Positions 1 to 10,763 of a stretch of 64,000 nt of DNA are shown here, piece after piece; the stretch's first letter is position 1, and each line of letters starts with the position of its first letter. The stretch covers positions 32,641-96,640 of the forward strand of contig JAZDSV010000049.1 of the NCBI GenBank assembly GCA_036784855.1, read 5' to 3'. This DNA is from Aphelidium insulamus. Taxonomy: Eukaryota; Aphelidiomycota; Aphelidea; Aphelidiaceae. The translations under genes and the position numbers were made by a program. The notes under the pieces were generated by a model. That model had not been told where the DNA came from, searched no databases, and saw nothing but the letters and a program-made list of their open reading frames with translations.

Positions 1-4
1 TGAA

Positions 5-27
5 TAAATCAATCAATCAATCAATCC
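5..27. repeat. short AATC tandem repeat
   Basis: Five tandem copies of a four-base AATC unit. The rest of 1-304 is AT-rich and I see no gene in it; it should hold the promoter of the secreted-protein gene that follows. Confidence 0.6.
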
Positions 28-304
28 AATTGTTGAGGATGTGTGTGTGTTGAAGTCCGCAATGGAAACTATCAAGTGCTGCATATTATGCACGACGATC
101 TGCGCAGTCAAAGCCTGACAACATGGCATATCAATCGTAGCTCAGGATGAATGTCAGCACTTATACTATTAGCTATTATAGATATGTATGCTATAATTAT
201 AAATGTATGCTAGCAAGCTAATTGGCCGATCACACGGCGTGAATCTTGCAGACACCACGTGCTCACCGATAATTTTGTCGTCCACCATATATATTAAGCC
301 AATA

Positions 305-1846
305 ATGAACAGCCGCCACGCACAGCTCACGCGGCAAATTAATCTGTCGATGATGATGATGTTGGCCGCCATTCTGTATGGTTCCGTATATGCTGTGCCG
401 GTCGCAGGAGCACCGTTTGAAGCGGTGCCCACGGTTCCTGCCAGTGCCATATCGTCGCCTCGATTGCATAAAGATGATGGTACTGGTGGTGATGGAACTT
501 TGCCGCAGTCTGACCCGGCATTCTCAACACGCTCCGCATCGACGGCGTATCAGAAGCGTATCGCCGGTCTGGACGCGTTTCGCCGCATATGGGTGGCGGA
601 AAGTCTGCCGCAGAGGCCACTCTTGTCACCGACATCCCAGCTGGCATCAACGACATCCACATCCACTCCCGCGCCGCTGTCACCCATGCACGGATCGCCC
701 AGCATTGCACACGCGGTGTTGTGGTGGCGCCTCATGGCGGGCGCGGTGAAGCTGCTGCGATCTCCATTTGCCTGTGGGCCGGCGGTGGTGGCGGATCTGG
801 CGCAAGATTTCCCTCGTCATACCAGAGCCAGATCGGCCGCCCTCTTCGGACACGGATCCAATGGAGGTGGTGGGCGTGATGGACGTGTGGTGTCCAGGCG
901 GAGGGGCGGCCGGCCCGATGCAGATGACGCGGTGCAGCTGGATCACCCGTCGGGCCAACTGGCAGCGGTGATGGCTGCCGTGGCACATGCGCGGCCAGAA
1001 CGTCTGCGCCAAATCATGGCACCGGTTTCGGCCACTGCCGATGACGGCGACGGTGATGATCAGTGGTACACGGTGCGGCTGTCACGACCGCTGGGGCCGT
1101 GCACCGACAAGGCCACCGCATTCCATACGGACATTGTGACAGTGGATGGCCGGGTGCCTGCGCCGCTGGTCAATGTGCCGCGCATACTGTTGTCGCGGCG
1201 CCATCTTGGTGTGCGGCACAGCCACGACACTGACATAGACACCGACTCGCGAACCGTTATCCTGTGGCCACACGTGCTGGCCAAGGCGCTGGTGCAGTGG
1301 CTGCAGCAGACGGACTACTATGCCGGCCACCTGAATGCCGCGTGCTATGCCATACTGCGCGGCCACGCCGTGCCCCGCTTCGCCACCGGCTACGCCAAAC
1401 TGGGGCCGGCTGTCCCGGCACACTTTTACATGTCGGTCCTGCTGGGTACGCCCGCGGTGGCCATCAAGGTGTCGCGGCTGACGCGGCTAGAGTGTGAACA
1501 GTTTGCCCGGCTGGCCCGGCGCCATCCCATAGTGGCCACCACGCGTCTCACATGGCGCACCAGTGGGGTGGCGTACCTGTTGCGCCGCGGCTCCTCACTG
1601 CTGGACGGGCGCACCTACACCGTGATGAATGCTGTCAAGAAGAACAAGGACAGCAAGGACATTGACGAGATACAGTTGCAGAGCGCGACGGATGAGCCGC
1701 GATGGCCACTGATTGCTCCGCGCATTAGGCGTGTCCTCGTGCCTGTCACCGAGTTCATGGACGAGTTCTCCACGCTGTTTGTGGAGCGCCGTGTGGCTGT
1801 CCGGGTGCTGGGAGAGCGGGTGCTGGATGCCGTGAGCATTAAATAA
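305..1846 (+). CDS. unknown secreted protein, single exon, 513 aa
   Basis: I do not recognise this family. The frame is open from 203, but the ATG at 305 is preferred because it puts a run of methionines and a hydrophobic stretch (MMMMLAAILYGSVYAV) close to the N-terminus, as in a signal peptide ending near residue 30-35. The next roughly 150 residues are rich in Ser, Pro, Ala and Thr and look disordered. The C-terminal 300 residues are rich in Arg, His and hydrophobics with regular spacing and could fold. I see no second membrane helix and no cysteine array. Third codon positions are strongly GC, as in neighbouring genes, which supports real coding. It is probably secreted or surface-exposed; function unknown. 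It has no detectable intron, unlike most genes here. Confidence 0.7.
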   Translation: MNSRHAQLTRQINLSMMMMLAAILYGSVYAVPVAGAPFEAVPTVPASAISSPRLHKDDGTGGDGTLPQSDPAFSTRSASTAYQKRIAGLDAFRRIWVAESLPQRPLLSPTSQLASTTSTSTPAPLSPMHGSPSIAHAVLWWRLMAGAVKLLRSPFACGPAVVADLAQDFPRHTRARSAALFGHGSNGGGGRDGRVVSRRRGGRPDADDAVQLDHPSGQLAAVMAAVAHARPERLRQIMAPVSATADDGDGDDQWYTVRLSRPLGPCTDKATAFHTDIVTVDGRVPAPLVNVPRILLSRRHLGVRHSHDTDIDTDSRTVILWPHVLAKALVQWLQQTDYYAGHLNAACYAILRGHAVPRFATGYAKLGPAVPAHFYMSVLLGTPAVAIKVSRLTRLECEQFARLARRHPIVATTRLTWRTSGVAYLLRRGSSLLDGRTYTVMNAVKKNKDSKDIDEIQLQSATDEPRWPLIAPRIRRVLVPVTEFMDEFSTLFVERRVAVRVLGERVLDAVSIK

Positions 1847-1918
1847 TATAGCATAGATATTTTTAGCATTAATGGATGCATATTCTGTCAAGTTTTATTG
1901 TGTCAAGGTGTATTTACA

Positions 1919-1949
1919 GTGTTGTTGTTGTTGTTGTTGTTGTTGTTGA
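1919..1949. repeat. TTG microsatellite
   Basis: About ten tandem GTT/TTG units just 3' of the secreted-protein gene. Simple-sequence repeat, probably in the 3' UTR or the spacer. Confidence 0.8.
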
Positions 1950-2049
1950 ATGTACTATTTACATATTTTGTAGCCTTGATTCACACAATAATTCAATCAA
2001 TTGATTCACACCGTGTGACTCTTTTTAAGCATCAGTTAGGTATTTATTA

Positions 2050-2393
2050 ATTTTGAATCGTCATCATACTAGTCAAAAGCCGGGGTCCACTCCACAGTCA
2101 CCATCAGCTTGGAAGAGCCGAAAGTGCCGTGAAATAGGTGAACATTGAGATAGTAGACAGCAACACAGGAATCAGAAAGCATAGTATGAGCTCCAATCTC
2201 GTCGGGTAAAAAAACAGCTCACACTGTTTGGTTTTTGTTGAATAAGCCCGGCATTCCCATCCTTGTGAGAGATAAGTCTGCATTGAGAAATTTTGGGATT
2301 GCTCCCAGGTGCTCTTCCTTTTCCTTGTGTTACCGGTGTGAAAGCCGCAATCAGCAGTGATAGCAGGAGCATTGCTGCGGTGAAAACTGGCAT
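2050..2393 (-). pseudogene. small secreted-protein relic, copy 1
   Basis: From the ATG at 2393 the minus strand encodes a clear signal-peptide-like start (MPVFTAAMLLLSLLIAAFTP). A likely short intron with a CAATGCAG-type acceptor follows, then a short Cys-containing segment (GWECRAYSTKTKQCELFF) that recalls the second half of a PAN/Apple domain. About 230 bp of the 3' part is repeated in inverted orientation at 10.86-11.09 kb. The two copies differ in reading frame in their second half, so at least one is decayed. A well-formed C-terminal stretch (LMVTVEWTPAFD then stop) survives in this copy only in another frame. The PAN link is an inference from the cysteine and aromatic spacing only. Confidence 0.4.
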
Positions 2394-2629
2394 TGAATCG
2401 AGTCGAACAAGCAGGTATTGACTCACAAGCCCACTAGCCGCTTGTGGCCGGACTGTTTCCCTGCCTTGTGCTGAGGTGGCTGCAGGGCCAGCGGGCCCTG
2501 GTGTTGAACGTTGCTTCAGGGGTTGCTGTATCGTTTTTCTTGGCGTCTCTTTCGTCAGTGTCAAAACGTTGCTTTGAAATCACGACTCTTTGTGACTCTT
2601 TGCTTACACGTCTCTGCCTTGTATCCACA

Positions 2630-2676
2630 CACACACATACACACACACACACACACATACACACACACACACACAC
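2630..2676. repeat. CA microsatellite in 5' leader of TBCA
   Basis: An AC dinucleotide run interrupted by two AT steps ends three bases before the TBCA start codon. The leader of that gene would therefore be almost pure AC. Confidence 0.85.
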
Positions 2677-2678
2677 GT

Positions 2679-3123
2679 ATGATCGCCTCTGCCGCGCAGC
2701 CCTCCGCCCACACAGGCGCCACTACTGGCACCGCCACGGCCACCGCCAAGCAGCTCAAGATAAAGACTGGTACTGTCATGCGGTGAGGGCTAGCATACAT
2801 CTATGCACATAGACTAATACAATTGCCACAGCTTCTACAAGGACCTGCAGGCCTACACCGCGGAGGAGACCAAACAGCGTCAAAAGGTGGAAGAGATGCG
2901 CGCCCTCCCCGACAAGTATGACGAGTATGATGTGCGCAAGCAGCTGGAAGTGCTCGCCGAGACGGAGCAAATCATTCCCGACACGCGCAAACGTCTCCAC
3001 CAGTCGTACAAGGAGCTGGCGGACATGGTGGCCGCCATGTCCGCCCCCGGGCAGGAGGATCCGTCGGCGCTGCCAGAGTTTGTGGCCGCCCAGAAGCTGC
3101 TCGGTGATATTGAGCTGCCTTGA
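2679..3123 (+). CDS. TBCA: tubulin-specific chaperone A (cofactor A)
   Basis: Exons 2679-2782 and 2832-3123 join in frame to give 131 residues; the 49-bp intron has GTGAGG and CCACAG ends. TBCA captures beta-tubulin as it leaves the chaperonin and passes it along the tubulin-folding pathway in the cytosol. The diagnostic core is present: KQLKIKTGTVMRFYKDL at residues 23-39, then long amphipathic helices with IIPDTRKRLHQSYKEL, which match the family's three-helix bundle. An Ala/Thr-rich tail of about 20 residues precedes the conserved core, slightly longer than in animals. The start codon follows a CA repeat directly. The call is firm from sequence pattern. Confidence 0.93.
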
Positions 3124-3167
3124 GTAGGTCCTACTTGATAATACACTGGCGATTGTAAATACTGGCT

Positions 3168-3431
3168 GGTTCGTAAAGTTCTCCCGTGGCTTTATGCGTC
3201 TATAGAGACCATAAACGCCATATATGTATAACATCTAAAGTGAATGGTGTATGCATTGTAGATGTGGGACCGCGGTAACAGATCAGTCAGAGCACCACCG
3301 GTTCGTAAAGTTCTCCCGTGGCTTTATGCGTCTATAGAGACCATAAACGCCATATATGTATAACATCTAAAGTGAATGGTGTATGCATTGTAGATGTGTG
3401 ACCGCGGTAACAGATCAGTCAGAGCACCACG
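3168..3431. repeat. 132-bp direct tandem duplication
   Basis: The 132-bp unit at 3168-3299 is repeated almost exactly at 3300-3431. The second copy contains the last four codons of the kelch pseudokinase A gene, including its stop; the first copy contains the same bases outside the gene. It fills the gap between that gene and TBCA, so it probably arose as a local 3'-end duplication. I see no gene in it. Confidence 0.9.
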
Positions 3432-6058
3432 GCATTGTTCAGCAGCTCCGCGGCAATGGCACCGACGGCATAAGTGTCCAGCCGTGCAGCACTGTCCAGT
3501 CTAGTTGTAGGCCCCAGGACATAGTTGAGAGCCGCGACTTCCGGGGCCAGATAGTGCGATGCCTTGACCCGCACCCCGTCCGCCGGTGCCAACAGCCGCC
3601 CATTGGACAGGAACACGGCCGCACGTGCAAAGTTGGTCAGCACGCAGGCAAACTGTCCCGAAGTGGCATCCATGTGCACATTCACATTGTCGGGATGGAT
3701 GTTGCAGTGGGCCACGCAATTCCGGTGCAGCACCTCGACCCCGCGTCCCAAGTCCAGCAGGAATTTCAGCCGCAGCGCCTTGGTGGTGACATGGTGGCCG
3801 CGCAGCCACGCCAGCAGCGATTCGTGCGAGTTGTACGAGAGCACCATCGCCATAGGCAGCTGGGACCAGCCCAGAAGGCGCTGCAGATAAGGCGAGTTCT
3901 GTCGCCGCACCACGTTCATCACGCACAGCTCGTGCTCGAACGCCTCCTCGGCTAGTTGCACGGCCTTCTTGCTCTGCTCCGACTTTTTCAGCTTAACCAG
4001 CAGCGCGCTCCCGTACTCGAGCACCGTGGACTTTTGCGCTGTGCCGGCGTGCAGCTCATCCCCGTTGCCGTCCTTGTGCAGACACTCCATCAGCCGGACA
4101 TCGTGTCCCACCGAGATCAACAGTGCTTGCGGCGGTTTGTCGTAGCCATTAAAGTCCGGCAACAGGCGCAGCGGGTCCAGCTTCTTGCTGTTTTTGCTGC
4201 TGCTGCTGCTGCCGCTGGTGGCGGCCGAATTGATGGACATTGGTTTCGTGAGGGTTTGCAGGGGCACCGCGGTCCTGGGTGGTGACAGCAGTGGTCGCTG
4301 TTTGCGGCGCGGGGCCGGGTGTTTCCGGTTGTACACCAGCAGCGCCACGGTCAGCACGAGCAGTAGGGCGGCCACGGCGCCGGCGGCAATTGCAATGACT
4401 GGCGTCAGGCGTTTGGCCGCAGTCGATGCGGCAACGGCGCCGCTTCCAGCCACCACTCCGGTGGAACTTGGTTGCACAGGTGACTCGGCACCTGAACTGG
4501 CAGTGTCTGGTGAAGGGGATGATGTCGCATAATTTGTCGATGCCACACCGACACCCACATCAACGGACGTCATTGTCACTTCTGTCACCGTGGATGACTT
4601 GGTGGTGGGCGGGCGGGTGTAGTTGGACGAGACGTTAAAGTCCATGCGCCACAGGTCGCACAAGTAATTGGAGTTGACAAAGCCGCCATGCACCAGCACC
4701 GACGTTCGGTTGAACAAACTCACCGATCCCATCTGACGCCTGCCCGTGGGGTACGTGGTGCCGTTGCTGACACCCAGTGAGCCGTAGTTTCCGTTGGTCT
4801 GGTTGCCGGCAATCCAGGCCCACTGGTTGATGTCCGTGTCAAACAGCCACACCTCGTTGATGTCGGTCACCCCAGCCTTGGATGCCGTGTAGCCGAACCC
4901 CCCAAATGACACCAAGTACCGTGAATTGTACAGCGGTTGCAGGATCATGCTCTCCCGAGAGCCGGGCGTATTCGTAGGATCGAAAACGGCCGAGGCAAGT
5001 TTGTGCGATGAATCCTGCACTGAATTGCCCGATAGCCACTGCCACATGTCCGTGTCAAAGTTGTAGGACCACACAATGTTTGTGAGCACTACATGGATAT
5101 AAGCATTATCGCACACCTGATAATATGTGACTGACCGTTGGTGCTAGTGCCGCCAAACAAGTACAGCCGGCCCCGCGGACTGAAGGCCATGCCGGTTCGA
5201 ACGCGGCCACCAGGCACATTCAGCGCATTTTCCATTCCCTTTGCGGTGGCGTATGTGTTGTACAGACCAACTGCATTATTGCTGCCCCACACCCAAGTCC
5301 ACGCACCGCTGGCAATATTGAATGACCACAAATCGTTCATTTCACCTAAATTTGGCATATTAGTACCAGTTTAATCATGATGCGGCACGCCGCGAACAGG
5401 CACCGAACCCGACAAACCGCCCCCGAGCCACGCCCAGAGCCCCGATGTCACATTATACCGCCACATATCATTATAGAGTACTGCGAGTTGATGTAACTAT
5501 TACGCAGTCAGGCAAGCCAATATACATATACGTACGCGAGATGTTGTAGGTGCCACCAAACATGTACAGATTGTTGTCCACTCTGCTGATCAGACAGCCG
5601 GGGAACCGCATTGTTCCCGGGAACACTGACGCGTCATCCACGCCCACGCCTAGTGTGCCGTACGCGGGGAAATCACCGGGGTTCTCGGGTAATCTGGTCC
5701 ACTCCGTGGTGGCCAGATTGTAGCGCCAAAAGTCTTTGAACGATACAACGGTGGGAGCTGCGCGTCAATTGCAGTCAGTCAGATCTGCGTACACAATGTA
5801 ATCTGAAGACTGACCCGATGCGTAGCCATAGCCGCCATAGATGTAGAGCTGGTAGTTGCTGTTGGACGCGGTGGTGGCGGCGCACTGACCGCTTCTGCCA
5901 GCGGGAAACACTGTCACTGCCGGCACACCCACAGCCGTGGCCACATTACGAACATTGAGCGTGCTGTTGCCCGATATCCACGTGTAGCTAGCTCCGTAGT
6001 ACTGTGTGGCCACCGATGACACGCAAAGCAGCCACAGTCCAACTGCCGCTATAATCAT
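3419..6058 (-). CDS. receptor-like kelch protein with pseudokinase domain (A)
   Basis: Minus-strand exons 5815-6058, 5536-5757, about 5418-5480, 5136-5345 and 3419-5088 give about 802 residues. Order: signal peptide (MIIAAVGLWLLCVSSVATQ), conserved YYGASYTWISGN, kelch repeats with YGG/FGG motifs, a Ser/Thr-rich stalk, one membrane helix (VIAIAAGAVAALLLVLTVAL), a basic stop-transfer, then a kinase-like domain. The beta-3 lysine (LLVKLKK), an alpha-C glutamate (FEHELCV) and APE (YLAPEVA) remain, but the HRD site reads HCN and DFG reads NFA, so the catalytic and metal-binding aspartates are gone. The protein ends near helix F without a full C-lobe. It is probably a surface receptor that signals by binding. 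All introns are phase 1. Exon 3 is about 150 nt shorter than in gene B, and its donor is uncertain. Confidence 0.8.
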
Positions 6059-6602
6059 TACGCGAGATCGATTTTTCTCCCACCCATCGCCGCAGAGTTC
6101 CATCCGTAGCCATGACAATCTTTCGTCATGGCCATCATGGTGTAGTGTATTAAGAATTACGACAGAAATCGACAACCTTTAGTACTCAATGTTTTAAGAA
6201 TCCGTACAGACTTTTACATCGACGACAACGAGATTTTCTCGCAAGTGATGGCCGACGCGTGATGCTCGAAAGCGAGCAATTCGGATACCATAAATGTTTC
6301 CTTCTGTCAATTAATTGAGATAGCCGGAGCCTAATACTTTCTTACGCACAGGGTATGATATGCCGTATTGTCGTTCAGCCAATAGGGTCAGTATGCGAAG
6401 CAGAACACAATAAGGCGGAAAGCTTCAAGCAAACTCCAATTGTTGCTTGATAACAGAGATAATAACTGCTTGAAAACATTTATGGGTGTCGAATACAGGA
6501 TACGGTGCTACAGGTGGCCTGAAACTATATTACAAACCGGACCGAAGCTGATGTGAATTATCAGATAAAGTCTGCCACATGTACTGAGAAGTGCAAATGT
6601 AT
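6059..6602. other. spacer between the two kelch pseudokinase genes
   Basis: This 544-bp AT-rich stretch must hold the 3' end of gene B and the promoter of gene A, both on the minus strand. I see no gene, repeat or clear motif in it. Confidence 0.6.
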
Positions 6603-9288
6603 TTAATTGATTGAGTTATAGAGAAGTTCACCGCACACGACACCCATAGAGTACACATCGAGTTGCGCGGCATCGGTAAACCGGTGAGCAAAACCGTCTA
6701 ATTCATACCGGCATGCCACCAGCTCCGGTGCCGCGTAGTGTGACGCTCGGATACGCACGCCATCATGCGGTGCAAACAGTCGGCCATTGCGCAGAAACAC
6801 GGCGGCACGCGAGAAATTAGCCAGCACACACCGAAACCGGCCATCCGGGTCCACGCCGACCTCGATGTTGGGCGGACTAATGTTGCAGTGCGCCACCAGC
6901 ATGCCGTGAAGCGCCTGCAGTGCTCGACAAATATCCAGCAGGAACATCAGTCGTAGCCCCTTTGTAACCACGTGATGGCCGTGCAGCCACTCGTGCAGCG
7001 TCTCATGCGTGTTGTGCTCCAGTACTATGGCCAGCGACAGCGGAGACCAGCCCAGCAGGCGTTGCAGTCCCGGCGGCGCATTTCCCTCGAAAAACATGTT
7101 TAGCACACAGAGCTCGTGCTCAAATGCATCTTGGGCTTTCTTGCCCTGCTTCTTCAGCTTAACCGCCACAGTGCGGCCGGGTTGGAGCACCGTTGACTGG
7201 CGCACATTGGCCAGATGTATCTCATCGTCTTTGCTGTCTGCCGTCAGTTTCTCCAACAATTCCACATCGCGTCCAACAGTGATCACGAAATCTTTCGGAG
7301 GCATTTCGTAGCCGTTGAATGTGTGCAGCACACGCAGTGGATCCAGCTGCTTCTTGATGGGCGAGTAGAGAGACTTGCCTCTCCTTTGTCTCGCCACCAG
7401 CTTTGCCGTAGATCGATGTCGTTTGACTCTGTACCTTCTGGCGTACAGGAACAAAGCCAAAGCAAACAAGAATATCAGTATGGCCGCCGCTCCCGCCGCA
7501 ATGACAATCGGCAGATTGTTTGTCTTGATAGACGATATTTGGCTGGCTACTGTATTGTCCCTATCCGGTGACTCACTTACCAGACTTGACTCTGCATCCA
7601 CTGCTATCGTGGACGACGGAAAAGTTGATATATGGACGCTGTCGGCTTGCGTGGATGAAGCAAGAGCTATGCTTATCGATGTTGAGCTATGTGTAGCTGG
7701 CGGCGAGTACACCGGCGGGGCCTGGGTGGAAACGTTGACGCCGAAATTGAAGTCAATTCGCCACAAGTCACACAAATACGTAGACCCTTTCGAGAAGCCG
7801 CCATACAAGAGATACGATGTGTCGTACGCCAGCGCTGACATGCTGTGCTGCCGCCTTGCAGTCGGGAAACTGGCGGCAGTGGGTACTCCGAGGATGTCAA
7901 AGTAGCCATTCGTCTGATTACCGCTCAGCCATGCCCACTGGTTCAACTCGGTGTCGAACAGCCAGAACTCGTTAATATTTGTCGCAGGTGTCACGTCAGG
8001 CACCCCGTTCCCACCAAATGACATGATGTACTTTGTGTCGCGTACCGGCTGGAATGACATGGCTTCTCGTGTCCCTGGCAAGTTCAGCGGATCAAACACG
8101 TTGGATCCAAGTCGGCGCGATGTGACCTGACTGGTGCTGCCAAACAGCCACGTCCACAACCCGGTGTCGAAGCTGTACGACCACATATAGTTGCTCAGTG
8201 CTGCGGGCATTCTCATGTAGAAGTTTTATGGAATGGCATACACATAATATACACACCGTTGGAACTTGTCCCGCCAAATAGATAGAGCTGTCCAGCCTTG
8301 CCGAATGCCAGTCCGGCACGCACGCGACCACCAGGCACATTCAGCGCACTGGGAACGCCCTTGACTCCAGAGACGGCACTCGGGACATTAATTGCATTGT
8401 TATCGCCGTAAAGCCACGTCCACTGCCGCGTCCACACACTGTACGACCACATATCGCCCATCTCGCCTGGATAATGTTACAGTAGAGCACCGAATGTTTA
8501 CACAATCTCTGACCAGTGTTGCTGCCATCAGCCAGATCACCCAGGCCGCCCATGATTATTATGTCCGCCGTGGTTGGCCGCTCCGCCACGGCGCACACAC
8601 GGCGCTTGTTGGGATAAATATCTGGTGCTGGCATGCCCTTGACCGGGGTGGAACGGGACGCGCCACCGCCCAACCACGCCCACATGGCCGTCACAGGATT
8701 GTAGCGCCACATGTCATTCAAGTTGGCTGTTACAAGGACAGTCAGATACACACACACACACACACACACACAGTGACACTCACCAGTCAGATTGTGCATC
8801 CCGCCAAACATGTACAAATTGTTGTCGGCACTGCTCATGACACAGGCGGCCGAACAGACGGCGCCAGGAAACGCCGAAGGAGACTCGACGCCCAGCTGTC
8901 CGTACGCCGAGTAGTCATCGGAGGACTCTGGCAACCGCGTCCACTCTGCCGTGGTCACGTTATAGCGCCAAAAGTCTCGCAGAGGAATCAACAAGCCGCC
9001 TAAATGTTGACGCTGTTATGTATGTATGCAAGATCATCACGGCGTACTGTCCACGTAGCCCAAGCCGCCGTACAGGAACAGCACGTAATTGTTGTCCACG
9101 TGCAGTGTGGCCGCGCACGGAACACTGCGACCCGATGGGAACACGCTGACACTGGGCACGCCGAGTGGACTGGGCAGACTGCGTAAATTGGCAGACGAGT
9201 TGCCCGATATCCACGTATAGCTCGCCCCATAATATTGTTGGCCGTGTACTGTGCGTAGTAGCAGAAGTAGGAGTGGCAGCACTGCCAT
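6603..9288 (-). CDS. receptor-like kelch protein with pseudokinase domain (B)
   Basis: Exons 9048-9288, 8784-8999, 8514-8726, 8257-8466 and 6603-8200 give 825 residues; all four introns are phase 1 and 47-57 bp long. It is a paralogue of gene A. Order: signal peptide (MAVLPLLLLLLRTVHG), the shared YYGASYTWISGN, kelch repeats (FLYGGLG, LYMFGGMHN, IIIMGGLGD, LYLFGGTSS), stalk, membrane helix (IVIAAGAAAILIFLFALALF), basic segment, then a kinase fold. As in A, the lysine (TVAVKLKK) and glutamate (FEHELCVLN) remain, but HRD is HCN and DFG is NFS. Shared loss of both aspartates implies the duplicated ancestor was already a pseudokinase. The intron at 8727-8783 contains a CA run. The start lies 76 bp from the 3' end of the capping-enzyme gene. 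Confidence 0.88.
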
Positions 9289-9364
9289 TCCGGAGTTGTG
9301 ACAATAAGTATAGTATAAACGCGGAGTATGTAGTTGACGAATAACCTTGACAACGAGACTATAT

Positions 9365-10763
9365 CTATTTTTTGGTTGCAGCCTGCGCGTCCCGCTGCTT
9401 CCACCTGCTGCGCAACTCTGCCAAATACTCGGCACTGCTCAACTGGATGTTAATGGCGTGGTATTCAACAGTCATACACGATGTACGCCAATACAGCACA
9501 CATAACACAACATACTACCGATACACACATTAAATAAAACGCACCGCATCCAACTCCACACCCTGCTCAATGCTCTCCATGATGCGCGGCACCACGCGGC
9601 AGTGGTTCGGCGTGGACTTGTCATCGCGGAACCGCATGAAGCGCCACTTGCCGGGCCAGCCGGGGTCGAAGCGACACTCGGCAATGCGGTTGTGCGGCGG
9701 ATTGCGCTGCCAGTCGCGTTCCATGTCGGCAGACTCCAGCTGTCGCAGCTCGGCAAACTCGATGTCCACGCCGCGGTCACCCTCGATCATCAGCATGTAG
9801 GCCGGCCGCGCACCTTCAGGTCTCCGTCGACATTGTATCTGCAGTGTAGAGTTATAGAAGAGGTAAGCGCAGACGATAGTGACCCACCCTAAAGTCAATG
9901 GAGTTTTGGTCGGCGGGCTTCCACTTGAGCATGGTATCACAGGTGCCAAACTTGTACGGGGCATTGACGGCGGTGAAGAGCAGACCGTCATTGCCGTGCC
10001 GCAATTGTGGCAGCGAGTCCACTATGCGCTGCAGGCCGTAGCTGCTGTCCGTGTGCTTCATCTCGATTGTGAATGGCGGCGATGCCGCGGCACTGCTGCC
10101 TTGTCCCGCTTTCCAGCCGTGCCGCTTCATCCGCTCCCGATACGGTTTGACCACGTGTTCCAGCAGCCGGCCCAGCCGAGAAGTCAGCGACTTGTGCGTA
10201 ATATCCTCGCCCTGGTCGCACAGCAAGTCGAATGCCAAAAACCGCGCCACAGTTCCAGTGCTAGCACCGCCATTAGTGGCGCCATCACTCGCAGTGGGAG
10301 ACACAGTGTCCAGCACAAGCTCCCCGTCCAGCAGCGTGTTGTCCAGCGGCCGTTGCAGCGAGTGGGTCGCCTGCGGGAAGAAGAAGGGCCGCACGTAGTG
10401 AAAGTTGTTGCGACGGTCAATGAGGAATGTGCGCTGCTCCATGGCTGCTGCCGGTTGCTGCTGCTGCGAGCTGCCTGTCATCACCCCCGGTATCACCCCC
10501 GGCGGCGGCCCCGTCGGCACCATCACAATGAGCATGAGGTAGCGCGTGCCGTCGCTCTTCTCGCTGACGAAATAGTGCTCGTGGCGCAGCGTGTCCATGT
10601 GCTGCCGTACAAAGCTGATGGGCTGTGCTCCAGGGAAGCGGTTACCGCGTGGCATGCGTGGCAGTAGAGTGCGCATACGCTCCCGCAGCTCTTCCACCAC
10701 TTCGGGCGGGACCGGTACGGCTCCCGGGGGCTCGTTGGCGGCCGTGTGGCTGTGGCTGCTCAT
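9365..10763 (-). CDS. mRNA capping enzyme, guanylyltransferase
   Basis: Exons 9888-10763, 9545-9838 and 9365-9442, all phase 0, give about 415 residues. The enzyme transfers GMP from GTP to the 5' diphosphate end of nascent mRNA in the nucleus. Visible motifs: the nucleotidyl-lysine site EKSDGTRYLM (KxDG), LLDGELVLD, DGLLFTAVN, LKWKPADQNSIDFR, then a C-terminal OB-fold with WRFMRFRDDKSTPN. There is no N-terminal RNA triphosphatase domain, so the architecture is like fungal Ceg1 and unlike the fused animal and plant enzymes. A Gln/Gly/Pro-rich insert sits between motifs I and III. The last intron (102 bp) is longer than the local norm and its acceptor (ATCCAG) is my best choice. The tail exon is Lys/Arg-rich. 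Confidence 0.9.

Noticed and set aside
3383-4532. Long plus-strand open frames opposite the kelch pseudokinase A gene
   Set aside because: They are antisense shadows of the GC-rich third positions of the real minus-strand gene; the kelch, membrane and kinase motifs are all on the minus strand.
8749-8772. CA run inside kelch gene B read as coding (HCVCVCVCVY)
   Set aside because: The frame is open by chance. GTGAGT and TAACAG splice sites flank the run, and removing it restores the kelch spacing seen in gene A.
9879-10667. 262-codon plus-strand frame opposite the capping enzyme
   Set aside because: Antisense shadow. All guanylyltransferase motifs are on the other strand.
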